From the NCBI GenBank assembly GCA_016207445.1, contig JACQPS010000280.1:1-5840 (forward strand): a stretch of DNA of 5,840 nt, given 5' to 3'. This DNA is from Gemmatimonadota bacterium (GTDB lineage Bacteria; Gemmatimonadota; Gemmatimonadetes; Longimicrobiales; RSA9). Under the pieces are notes generated by a model. That model did not search any database. It had not been told where the DNA came from and saw only the letters and a list, made by a program, of their open reading frames with translations. Both the position numbers and the translations under genes were made by a program. Below are positions 1 to 5,840 of this stretch, in pieces. The first letter of the stretch is position 1; each line of letters opens with the position of its first letter.

Positions 1-1010
1 CGGGTCGCGAGCCGGCCGGCCTGCGCGTGCCGGCGCGTGCGCGGCTCGAGCCAGCCGCCATCGAGCAGCTCGGCCTCGAGCGCCGCGCCCGCGCACCAGC
101 GCGAGAGCATCGCGACGGCGTAGCGAACCGGGTACGGCGGATCCGCGGGCTCGACGCGGTGCCCGAGCGCCGACAGCATCTTGCCGATCTGGAACGCGGC
201 CGCCGCGTACTCGTCGTCCACCTTCACGCCGGGTGCGGGCGAGTGGATCGAGACGGCGAAGCGCAGCGGCCGCTCGGGTGCGGCGACGTGGCGCAGCTCG
301 GGCCGGTCCGCCAGCACCGACAGCATGAGTGCGGCGTCGTCCACGGCGGTCGCGAGCGGCCCGTTCTCGGCCAGCCCGAACCAGGAGTTCGTGCCGAGCT
401 CCGCCGGTACCACGCCGGCGCCCGGCTTCAGCCCGAACAGCCCGCACGCCGCCGCCGGGATGCGGATCGAGCCCATGCCATCGTTGCCGTGCGCGAGCGG
501 CACCATCGCCGCCGCCACCGCTGCCGCGCTGCCGCCGGACGAGCCGCCCGGCGTCCGGTCCAGGTCCCACGGGTTGCGCGTGGTGCCGTACGCCGAATCG
601 GTCGTGCCCCAGATGCACAGCTCGGGCACGCTCGTCTTGCCGACGACGATGGCGCCGGCCGCACGCAGCCGGCGCACGATCTCGTGATCCGCCTCCCACG
701 CCGTGTCCGGCGTGGCGCGCGAGCCGGCGCGCAGCGGCTCGCCCGCAACCGGCACGTTGTCCTTCACCGCGATGGGCACGCCGGCCAGCGGCAGCGCGGC
801 CAGATCCGGCCGCATCGCCAGCGCGCCCGCCTCGCGCAGCGCGCGCTCCGCGCGCACCAGCTGGAACGCGCCCACCAGCGAGTCCATCGCCTCGATCTGC
901 GCCAGGTGCGCGCGCACGACCTCGACGGGCGAAACCTCGCCCGCGCGCACCAGCGCGGCCAATGCCGTCGCGGGCTGCCCGACCAGTGTGGTGGCGGTGA
1001 CGGACGCCAT
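1..1010 (-). CDS. Amidase-signature family hydrolase (C-terminus beyond the left edge)
   Basis: Amidase-signature enzymes hydrolyse or transfer amides with a Ser-cisSer-Lys triad, usually in the cytoplasm. The visible 336 complete codons begin MASVTATTLVGQPATALAAL. The catalytic Lys is K83 in IAVKDN. The glycine/serine-rich signature starts at TPGGSSGGS, where S157 fits the cis-serine, and continues to HGNDGMGSIRIPAA, where S181 fits the nucleophile. FGLKPG follows at about 192-197. All three catalytic residues are present. Families of this type run to about 450-500 residues, so roughly the last quarter to third lies outside the window. The start is fixed by AGGAG six bases upstream of the ATG and by the normal distance to K83. 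The gene lies 9 bases downstream of the HAD gene. The substrate cannot be told: GatA (glutamyl-tRNA amidotransferase A) is a relative, but no gatB or gatC is seen, and the DGMGS form of the nucleophile loop suggests a general amidase. The family is certain; the specific role is unknown. Confidence 0.95.
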   Translation of the reverse strand, partial: MASVTATTLVGQPATALAALVRAGEVSPVEVVRAHLAQIEAMDSLVGAFQLVRAERALREAGALAMRPDLAALPLAGVPIAVKDNVPVAGEPLRAGSRATPDTAWEADHEIVRRLRAAGAIVVGKTSVPELCIWGTTDSAYGTTRNPWDLDRTPGGSSGGSAAAVAAAMVPLAHGNDGMGSIRIPAAACGLFGLKPGAGVVPAELGTNSWFGLAENGPLATAVDDAALMLSVLADRPELRHVAAPERPLRFAVSIHSPAPGVKVDDEYAAAAFQIGKMLSALGHRVEPADPPYPVRYAVAMLSRWCAGAALEAELLDGGWLEPRTRRHAQAGRLAT

Positions 1011-1016
1011 GGCGAT

Positions 1017-1021
1017 CTCCT
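1017..1021 (-). promoter_or_regulatory. Ribosome binding site of the amidase, overlapping the HAD stop codon
   Basis: On the minus strand the sequence reads TAGGAGATCGCCATG. AGGAG is a good Shine-Dalgarno core, six bases before the amidase ATG at 1010. Its first two bases are the last two of the TAG stop of the upstream HAD gene (1022-1020). Ribosomes finishing the HAD gene therefore stop directly on the amidase initiation site, which favours translational coupling of the two genes. Confidence 0.8.
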
Positions 1022-1733
1022 ACCCCGCCGGAACGCGCTCGGTTAGCCGCGCGACCGCGGCCGGCAGCTCCCGGATCGACTCGAGCTGGATATAGCGCTC
1101 GCGCACGGCCAGCTCCACCTCGACGAGCTCGTGCGCCCACGGCGTCTCGTGAGGGATGTAGACCGCGCGGCCGCCGATCTCCAGCACCGGCAGCACGTCC
1201 GAGCGCAGCGAGTCGCCGACCATGAGGAACCGCTCCGGCGAGACGCCGTACTTCGCGAGCACGCGGCGATAGCTCCCGGAATCCTTGCGGCTCACGACTT
1301 CGATGCGGCGGAAGTAGTCGCGCAGCCCGGAGCGCTCGAGCTTCGTCTCCTGGTCGAGCAGGTCGCCCTTCGTGATCAGCATCAGCTCGTGCGAGCGCGC
1401 CAGCGCCACCAGCACGGGCTCGGCGCCGTCGAGCAGCTGGATCGGCGCCTCCAGCATGGCACGCCCCAGTGCGAGGATGCGCCGGATCTCCTCACCGCTC
1501 ACGCGCCCCTCGGTCAGCTCGATCGCGGTCTCGACCATCGAGAGCATGAACGCTTTGATGCCGTAGCCGAAGTGCGCGAGGTTCTTGACCTCCGTCTCGT
1601 ACAGCCGCTGCTCGATCCACGGCTCCTCGTGGTAGTGCGAGAGCAGCTTGCGGAACTCGGCCTGCGTCGAGCGGAACAGCGCCTCGTTCTGCCAGAGCGT
1701 GTCGTCGGCGTCGAAGGCGATGATCTCGATCAT
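1020..1733 (-). CDS. HAD-superfamily hydrolase (phosphatase-like, subfamily I cap)
   Basis: This is a complete 237-residue protein of the haloacid dehalogenase superfamily, most likely a cytoplasmic Mg2+-dependent small-molecule phosphatase. Motif I is FDADDTLW: D8 fits the nucleophile, D10 the general acid/base, and T12 completes DxDxT. Motif II is T121 in LMLITKGD. The motif III lysine is probably K150 in VVSRKDS. Motif IV is GDSLRSD, with D174 and D179 as metal ligands. The roughly 110 residues between motifs I and II are largely helical-looking and fit a C1-type cap, as in phosphoglycolate phosphatase and YjjG-like nucleotidases. The ATG is the sensible start because motif I begins at residue 8, although no clear Shine-Dalgarno sequence precedes it. 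The gene lies 56 bases after the acetyltransferase-like gene and 9 bases before the amidase, on the same strand. The substrate cannot be inferred. Family assignment is firm. Confidence 0.94.
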   Translation of the reverse strand: MIEIIAFDADDTLWQNEALFRSTQAEFRKLLSHYHEEPWIEQRLYETEVKNLAHFGYGIKAFMLSMVETAIELTEGRVSGEEIRRILALGRAMLEAPIQLLDGAEPVLVALARSHELMLITKGDLLDQETKLERSGLRDYFRRIEVVSRKDSGSYRRVLAKYGVSPERFLMVGDSLRSDVLPVLEIGGRAVYIPHETPWAHELVEVELAVRERYIQLESIRELPAAVARLTERVPAG

Positions 1734-1789
1734 GGTGATTCGGTCTTGTTTGTGTCGGGCGCTTCGGGTCGTAAACGATCCGCTGCCCG

Positions 1790-2428
1790 TTACGAGGGCG
1801 GCTCGGCGAGATAGGCGCCGAGTCTGTCTAGGAACTGGCCGACATGGAGACCGTCGGCCAGGGCGTGGTGCACCTCGATCGAGATCGGCAGCCAGCGCTC
1901 CGCCTCGCGCTCAAAATGCTTCCCGAAGACGATCTTGGGAATGGAGTCCTGTGCGTCCGAGCGGCGGGCGTGCGTGAAGCTGGTGAAACGGAACCAGGGA
2001 AGCACCGAGTAGTGGATCAGGTCGTCACGATCGGCCTGCGGCTCGACGCCGGGCACGCGGCGCACGCGCTCGATCTCGCGGCGGCCGTTCGCCTCGAACG
2101 TCCGGTAGTCCGGCGTGAACTCGAAGTAACCGAAGCCGAAACTTTCGTCCTCGCGCAGCACGGTGCAGTTGCCGTGGATCCGGTCGTGGCGCCAGACCCG
2201 TTCGCCGCGCAGGCGTAGGCGAAACTCCTCGACCTCGTTCGCGGCCCGGAGCGAGGCGTACAATGTGCCCAGAAAAAACGACGTGCCACCCGGCTCGCGC
2301 GAGCGGCGGTACAGCTCCGACACCTTCACGTCGGTGCAGATGTTGAAGAACGGCTGGTCGTATACCCGGAAGAACTCGAAGAGAGTGCGCCGGGGCCAGC
2401 TCTCGAGATCGAGGTAGCGGCCGGTCAT
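1790..2428 (-). CDS. Chloramphenicol acetyltransferase (CatA)-like acyltransferase
   Basis: Classical CAT enzymes are trimeric and cytoplasmic and transfer acetyl from acetyl-CoA to a hydroxyl of chloramphenicol. This 212-residue protein matches them in length (about 213-219) and layout. The N-terminal MTGRYLDLESWPRRTLFEFF lines up with the CAT III start, with Trp at residue 11 in both; R14 matches the arginine that pairs with the catalytic aspartate. SVLPWFRFTSF (141-151) matches SALPWVNFDSF, with S141 at the transition-state serine. VHHALADGLHVG (187-198) carries catalytic H188 and D192 four residues later. The reading frame stays open upstream to an ATG at 2548, and another ATG lies at 2455, but only the 2428 start reproduces the family N-terminus; no strong ribosome binding site marks any of them. 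Many chromosomal relatives are not proven resistance genes, so the natural acceptor is unknown. It may head an operon with the HAD and amidase genes. Confidence 0.93.
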   Translation of the reverse strand: MTGRYLDLESWPRRTLFEFFRVYDQPFFNICTDVKVSELYRRSREPGGTSFFLGTLYASLRAANEVEEFRLRLRGERVWRHDRIHGNCTVLREDESFGFGYFEFTPDYRTFEANGRREIERVRRVPGVEPQADRDDLIHYSVLPWFRFTSFTHARRSDAQDSIPKIVFGKHFEREAERWLPISIEVHHALADGLHVGQFLDRLGAYLAEPPS

Positions 2429-2610
2429 TCCGGCATCTCGGGGATCAGCCAGCATTTCGCCCAAGATGGGGGGATTGACCTGGGCGGAACAGTGGTCCGG
2501 GCTGCCTGGGCAGACCCGCGGAGCCGTCGCGTCGGACAGGGGTATCACCGCAACCGCGCGCCCACTACTTTGACTCTTGTTCCGTAGGAGCTTTCCTCAC
2601 CATTGAACCC
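2429..2610. other. Divergent intergenic region between the acetyltransferase-like gene and lhr
   Basis: These 182 bases separate the two divergent start codons and must hold the promoters for both directions. I cannot place either with confidence: a TTGACT at 2570-2575 resembles a -35 box for the plus strand, but no convincing -10 follows at the right distance. A 12-base near-palindrome, CTGCCTGGGCAG (2502-2513), has perfect 5-base arms but only a 2-base centre, so it could be an operator but not a hairpin. An AGGAG at 2586-2590 lies 20 bases before the lhr ATG. The minus-strand frame of the acetyltransferase gene remains open through part of this region, but the residues do not resemble its family. 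Confidence 0.6.
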
Positions 2611-5600
2611 ATGCCCCTGACCGGTTTTCATCCCGTCATCGCCCGCTGGTTCGAAGCGCGCTTCCGCGAGCCGACGCCGGCGCAGCGGCGCGGCTGGAAG
2701 GCGATCCGCTCCGGGCGGCACACGCTCATCGCGGCGCCGACCGGCTCCGGGAAGACGTTCGCCGCCTTCCTGAACGCGCTGGACGAGCTGTTCCGGGAAG
2801 GCGCGGAGCGCGAGCTGCCGGACGAGGTCCGCGTCGTCTACGTCTCGCCGCTCAAGGCGCTGTCCTCCGACATCCATCGAAATCTCGCCGAGCCGCGGCG
2901 CGAGATCCGGCAGCTCGCGGAGGAGCTGGAGTTGCCGCCCGTGCGCATCACGGCCGCCGTACGCAGCGGCGACACGCCGCAGGCGGAGCGCGCCGCGATG
3001 CTGCGCACCCCGCCGCACATCCTGGTCACGACCCCCGAGTCGCTCTACCTGCTGCTGACCGCGGAGCGCAGCCGCGACATGCTACGCTCGGTGCGCACGG
3101 TCATCGTGGACGAGATCCACGCCGTGCTCGAGTCGCGGCGCGGCGCGCACCTGGCGCTCTCGCTCGAGCGGCTCGAGCACGTGGCCGGCCGGCCGATCCA
3201 GCGCATCGGGTTGTCGGCCACGCAGAAGCCCATCGAGGAGGTCGCCCGTTTTCTCGTCGGGCAGAAACCGAACGCGCCGAACGCCGACTGCGCGATCGTG
3301 GACGAAGGCCACGTGCGCGAGCTGGACCTCGCCCTCGAGCTGCCGCAGTCGCCGCTCGAGGCGGTGATGGCCGCGGAGGTGTGGCAGGAGATCTACGCGC
3401 GGCTGTGCGAGCTGATCGAGCAGCACCGCACCACGCTGATCTTCGTCAACACGCGGCGGCTCGCGGAGCGGCTCGCGCGCAACCTGTCGGAGCGGCTGGG
3501 CGAGCACGCGGTCGCGGCGCACCACGGCAGCCTGTCGAAGGAGACGCGGCTGGACGCGGAGGAACGGCTGAAGGCGGGGCGGCTCAAGGCGCTCGTCGCG
3601 ACGGCGTCGCTCGAGCTCGGCATCGACATCGGGCACGTGGACCTGGTGTGCCAGATCGCGTCGCCGCGGCGCATTGCGGCGCTGCTCCAGCGCGTGGGCC
3701 GGTCGGGCCACACGGTCGGCGGCCGGCCGAAGGGGCGGCTCTTCCCGCTCACGCGCGACGACCTGATCGAGTGCGGCGCGCTGATCCGCAGCGTGCGCCG
3801 CGGCGAGCTCGATCGCGCGATCCTGCCGGAGAAGCCGCTCGACGTGCTGGCGCAGCAGATCGTCGCCGAAGCCGCGTGCGAGGACTGGAGCGAGGACGCG
3901 CTGTTCGAGCTGGTCCGCCGCGCGCACCCGTACCGGGCGCTCGAGCGGGACGAGTTCGACGACGTCGTCCGGATGCTCGCCCGCGGCTTCGTCACGCGTC
4001 GCGGTCGCCGTGGCGCCTTCTTGCACTACGACGCCGTGAACCGCCGCCTGCGCGGCCGCAAGGGCGCGCGCCTCGCCGCGATCACCTCCGGCGGCGCGAT
4101 CCCGGAGATCGCCGATTACCGCGTGGTGCTGGAGCCCGAGGGCATCTTCGTCGGCACGCTGAACGAGGACTTCGCCGTCGAGAGCATGGCGGGCGACGTG
4201 TTTCAGCTCGGCAACACCTCCTACCTGATCCTGCGCATCGAGCCGGGCGTGGTGCGCGTGTCGGACGCGCACGGCCAGCCGCCGGGCATCCCGTTCTGGC
4301 TGGGCGAGGCGCCGTCGAGGAGCGTGGAGCTGTCGGCGGCGGTCGCGGAACTTCGTGAACGGCTCGAGCCGCTGCTGGACGACGCGGAAGCCGCTGCGGA
4401 CTGGCTCGTCCGCGAAGTCGGCGTTCCTCCGGTGGCCGCGGCGCAGATCGTCGCCTACCTGAAAGAAACGAAGCGCATCCTGGGCGTGGTGCCCTCGCAG
4501 AACACGCTCGTGCTCGAGCGCTTCTTCGACGAGGCCGGCGGGATGCAGCTCGTGCTGCACGCGCCGTACGGCGGGCGGCTGAACCGCGCGTGGGGGCTCG
4601 CGCTGCGCAAGCGCTTCTGCCGCAAGTTCAACTTCGAGCTGCAGGCGGCCGCGACCGACGAGGGGCTGCTGCTCTCGCTCGGGCCGCAGCACTCCTTCCC
4701 ACTGGAGGAGGTGTTCCAGTACCTGCACCCGGATGGGCTGCGCGACCTGCTCGTGCAGGCCGTGCTGGACGCGCCGCTCTTCCAGACGCGCTGGCGCTGG
4801 GCGGCCACGCTCTCGCTCGCCGTGCTGCGGAGCCGCGGCGGCAACAAGGTGCCGCCGCCGATCCAGCGCATGCAGGCGGAGGACCTGCTCGCCGCGGTCT
4901 TCCCCGATGCGGCCGCGTGCCTGGAGAACATCCCCGGCGACCGCGAGGTGCCGGACCACCCGCTCGTCACGCAGGTGCTCAAGGACTGCCTGGAAGAAGC
5001 CATGGACGTGGCCGGCCTCGAGCACGTGCTGCGCTCGATTCTGGCTGGCGAGCTCCGCCTGGTCGCGCGCGACACGCCCGAGCCGTCGCCGCTCACGCAC
5101 GAGATCCTGAACGCACGGCCGTACGCGTTCCTCGATGACGCGCCGCTCGAGGAGCGCCGCGCGCACGCGGTGTACACGCGACGCGCGCTCGAGCCCTCGT
5201 CCGCGGCCGAGCTGGGCGCGCTCGACGCCGCGGCCATCGAGCGGGTGCGCGAGGAGGCGTGGCCGGACCCGGAGAGTGCCGACGAGCTGCATGATGTGTT
5301 GCTCACGTGCGGGTTCGTCACGGAGTCGGAGGGTGAGGCCGGGCGAGAGGGCTCATCGTGGTCGCCGTATTTCCGGGAGCTGACACAGGCCGGGCGCGCC
5401 GCGGTTGTCATCCCGAGCGGAGCGACGCGAAGCGGCGCGGAGTCGAGGGATCTTGTCGGGACTTCGGAGACGCCTTCTGGCGCCGCGGAAGTCCACACGA
5501 GGTCCCTCGACTCGCGGAGCCTGCCCCGAGCGAAGTCGAGGGGCTCGCTCGGAACGACACGCGTATGGGTCGCGGCTGAGCGACTACCGGAGTTCCGCGC

Positions 5601-5840
5601 GATCTTCCCCGATGCCTGCCTCGAGCCACCGGTCGCCGACCCTGCCGAGCTGAATCGCGAGTGGGAGCGGAGCGATGCGGTCCGCGAGCTCCTGCGCGGT
5701 CGCCTCGAGGTGCTCGGTCCGGTCACGGCCGCGGCGCTGGCCGACGCGCTCGGCATCGCGGAAGGAGACGCGGAGGCCGCGCTCATCGCGCTCGAGGCGG
5801 AGGGCTTCGTGCTGCGCGGCCAGTTCACGCCGGGCGCGAG
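2611..5840 (+). CDS. lhr: Lhr-family DExH-box helicase (C-terminus beyond the right edge)
   Basis: Lhr proteins are large ATP-dependent 3'-5' single-strand DNA translocases and helicases linked to DNA repair. The visible 1076 codons show a full superfamily 2 motor: PTPAQ (21-25), Walker A APTGSGKT (42-49), PLKAL (80-84), TPESL (141-145), DEIH (167-170; many relatives have DEVH), SAT (202-204), LIFVNTRR (276-283), ATASLELGIDIG (330-341) and QRVGRSGH (360-367). Lhr-specific core blocks follow: TSGGAIPEIADYRVV at about 492-506 and KRFCRKFNFELQAAATDEG at about 667-685. After about residue 850 comes the C-terminal region, which in known Lhr proteins (about 1500 residues) is built of winged-helix modules, so roughly 400 residues are probably missing. 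The ATG is the first in-frame start and places the Q-like motif normally, but no Shine-Dalgarno sequence sits at standard spacing. The oddity is residues about 933-983, encoded by a palindromic repeat inserted in frame. Translation is uninterrupted to the window end. The shorter ligase-associated DExH helicases (about 820 residues) are excluded by length. Confidence 0.96.
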   Translation, partial: MPLTGFHPVIARWFEARFREPTPAQRRGWKAIRSGRHTLIAAPTGSGKTFAAFLNALDELFREGAERELPDEVRVVYVSPLKALSSDIHRNLAEPRREIRQLAEELELPPVRITAAVRSGDTPQAERAAMLRTPPHILVTTPESLYLLLTAERSRDMLRSVRTVIVDEIHAVLESRRGAHLALSLERLEHVAGRPIQRIGLSATQKPIEEVARFLVGQKPNAPNADCAIVDEGHVRELDLALELPQSPLEAVMAAEVWQEIYARLCELIEQHRTTLIFVNTRRLAERLARNLSERLGEHAVAAHHGSLSKETRLDAEERLKAGRLKALVATASLELGIDIGHVDLVCQIASPRRIAALLQRVGRSGHTVGGRPKGRLFPLTRDDLIECGALIRSVRRGELDRAILPEKPLDVLAQQIVAEAACEDWSEDALFELVRRAHPYRALERDEFDDVVRMLARGFVTRRGRRGAFLHYDAVNRRLRGRKGARLAAITSGGAIPEIADYRVVLEPEGIFVGTLNEDFAVESMAGDVFQLGNTSYLILRIEPGVVRVSDAHGQPPGIPFWLGEAPSRSVELSAAVAELRERLEPLLDDAEAAADWLVREVGVPPVAAAQIVAYLKETKRILGVVPSQNTLVLERFFDEAGGMQLVLHAPYGGRLNRAWGLALRKRFCRKFNFELQAAATDEGLLLSLGPQHSFPLEEVFQYLHPDGLRDLLVQAVLDAPLFQTRWRWAATLSLAVLRSRGGNKVPPPIQRMQAEDLLAAVFPDAAACLENIPGDREVPDHPLVTQVLKDCLEEAMDVAGLEHVLRSILAGELRLVARDTPEPSPLTHEILNARPYAFLDDAPLEERRAHAVYTRRALEPSSAAELGALDAAAIERVREEAWPDPESADELHDVLLTCGFVTESEGEAGREGSSWSPYFRELTQAGRAAVVIPSGATRSGAESRDLVGTSETPSGAAEVHTRSLDSRSLPRAKSRGSLGTTRVWVAAERLPEFRAIFPDACLEPPVADPAELNREWERSDAVRELLRGRLEVLGPVTAAALADALGIAEGDAEAALIALEAEGFVLRGQFTPGA
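5407..5558. repeat. Palindromic repeat element inserted in frame in lhr
   Basis: The ends form an imperfect inverted repeat: GTCATCCCGAGCG at 5407-5419 against CGCTCGGAACGAC at 5546-5558, with 11 of 13 positions complementary. Between them lies a long central hairpin (5440-5513) and a smaller right-hand hairpin (5523-5544). The 9-mer AGTCGAGGG occurs at 5441-5449 and 5534-5542, and inverted at 5504-5512. All three plus-strand frames and at least one minus-strand frame are free of stops across the element. The translated stretch, about VIPSGATRS to SRGSLGTT, is rich in Ser, Gly, Arg, Ala and Thr and unlike the ordered helicase sequence on either side. From memory, similar repeats are common between genes in Gemmatimonadota and other soil phyla; here the copy is within a gene. 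I see no transposase, so it would be a non-autonomous element. A second copy is not present in this window, so mobility is inferred. Confidence 0.8.
5440..5513. repeat. Long hairpin at the heart of the repeat element
   Basis: The arms 5440-5474 and 5479-5513 face each other around a 4-base loop, TTCT (5475-5478). Of 35 opposed positions I count 28 Watson-Crick pairs, 2 G-T pairs and 5 mismatches. The outermost 11 pairs are perfect (GAGTCGAGGGA, 5440-5450, with TCCCTCGACTC, 5503-5513), as are seven pairs further in (GGACTTC, 5459-5465, with GAAGTCC, 5488-5494) and the closing CGCC/GGCG. In lhr mRNA this would be a very stable stem inside the coding region. It is not followed by a run of T, so it does not look like an intrinsic terminator. 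Confidence 0.82.

Noticed and set aside
27..1046. A 339-codon open frame on the plus strand opposite the amidase
   Set aside because: It is Arg/Ala/His-rich with no domain, and the minus strand there encodes a textbook amidase signature with all catalytic residues.
1766..1781. Imperfect palindrome GGGTCGTAAACGATCC between the acetyltransferase-like and HAD genes
   Set aside because: Only six of eight half-site positions pair and the centre is too tight for a hairpin. It is short enough to arise by chance, and no T-run follows on either strand, so a terminator is not supported.
1131..1814. A 227-codon open frame on the plus strand opposite the HAD gene
   Set aside because: It is a shadow of the HAD coding sequence, which has all four HAD motifs in order.
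2429..2548. N-terminal extension of the CAT-like protein to the ATG at 2548
   Set aside because: The extra 40 residues have no counterpart in CAT proteins, while the start at 2428 puts the conserved Trp at residue 11 exactly as in CAT III.
2570..2598. TTGACT at 2570-2575 as the -35 box of an lhr promoter
   Set aside because: The sequence 16-18 bases downstream is TTCCTC-like and gives no credible -10 hexamer.
2545..3018. A minus-strand open frame covering the start of lhr
   Set aside because: It is Arg/Ala-rich with no domain and overlaps the Walker A and N-terminal region of the helicase, so it is antisense shadow.
3082..5292. A 736-codon open frame on the minus strand, antisense to lhr
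   Set aside because: The strongly GC-biased third positions of lhr keep stops out of the opposite strand. The translation is rich in Arg, Ala and His without any domain, while the plus-strand frame carries every Lhr motif.
5358..5653. Short plus-strand open frames over the repeat (for example one reading HPERSDAKRRGVEGS)
   Set aside because: Such peptides are false translations of this kind of palindromic repeat. The real frame through here is that of lhr, which runs on with conserved-looking sequence on both sides.
4455..5828. A 457-codon open frame on the minus strand crossing the repeat element
   Set aside because: It is a Ser/Arg/Ala-rich, low-complexity translation opposite lhr and the stop-free repeat, with no recognisable domain or ribosome binding site.

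Overview
The window is very GC-rich, and G or C dominates third codon positions in every gene I accept. It reads as chromosomal DNA of a high-GC bacterium. The gene set is ordinary and does not name a phylum. The best hint is a palindromic repeat at 5407-5558, beginning GTCATCCCGAGCG and carrying GAGTCGAGGGA arms. From memory this style of dispersed repeat is common in Gemmatimonadota and some other soil phyla. I therefore lean towards Gemmatimonadota, but this is an inference from recall, not a search result.

Layout. The left part (1-2428) holds three genes on the minus strand, read right to left: a complete chloramphenicol-acetyltransferase-like acyltransferase (2428-1790), a complete HAD-superfamily hydrolase (1733-1020), and an amidase-signature enzyme that starts at 1010 and runs off the left edge. 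The HAD and amidase genes are 9 bases apart, and the HAD stop codon overlaps the amidase ribosome binding site, so these two are very likely co-transcribed. The 56-base gap between the acetyltransferase and HAD genes permits, but does not prove, a three-gene operon. A 182-base intergenic region (2429-2610) separates these from a divergent plus-strand gene. That gene starts at 2611 and stays open to the right edge. It encodes at least 1076 residues of an Lhr-type superfamily 2 DExH helicase, with all helicase motifs, the Lhr core and the first part of the C-terminal winged-helix region.

The most unusual feature is inside the helicase gene. A repeat element of about 150 bp with terminal inverted repeats and a long central hairpin sits in frame in the coding sequence. 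It adds about 51 low-complexity residues (about 933-983) between two segments that look like the strands of one beta-hairpin. The arrangement resembles the in-frame palindromic elements known from Rickettsia genes.

Functionally, the three minus-strand genes are small-molecule enzymes (acyl transfer, phosphate-ester hydrolysis, amide hydrolysis) with no obvious common pathway. The helicase is a separate nucleic-acid repair unit. I see no CRISPR array, RNA gene, transposase, defence island or novel multi-gene system here. Apart from the repeat, this is an ordinary chromosomal region.
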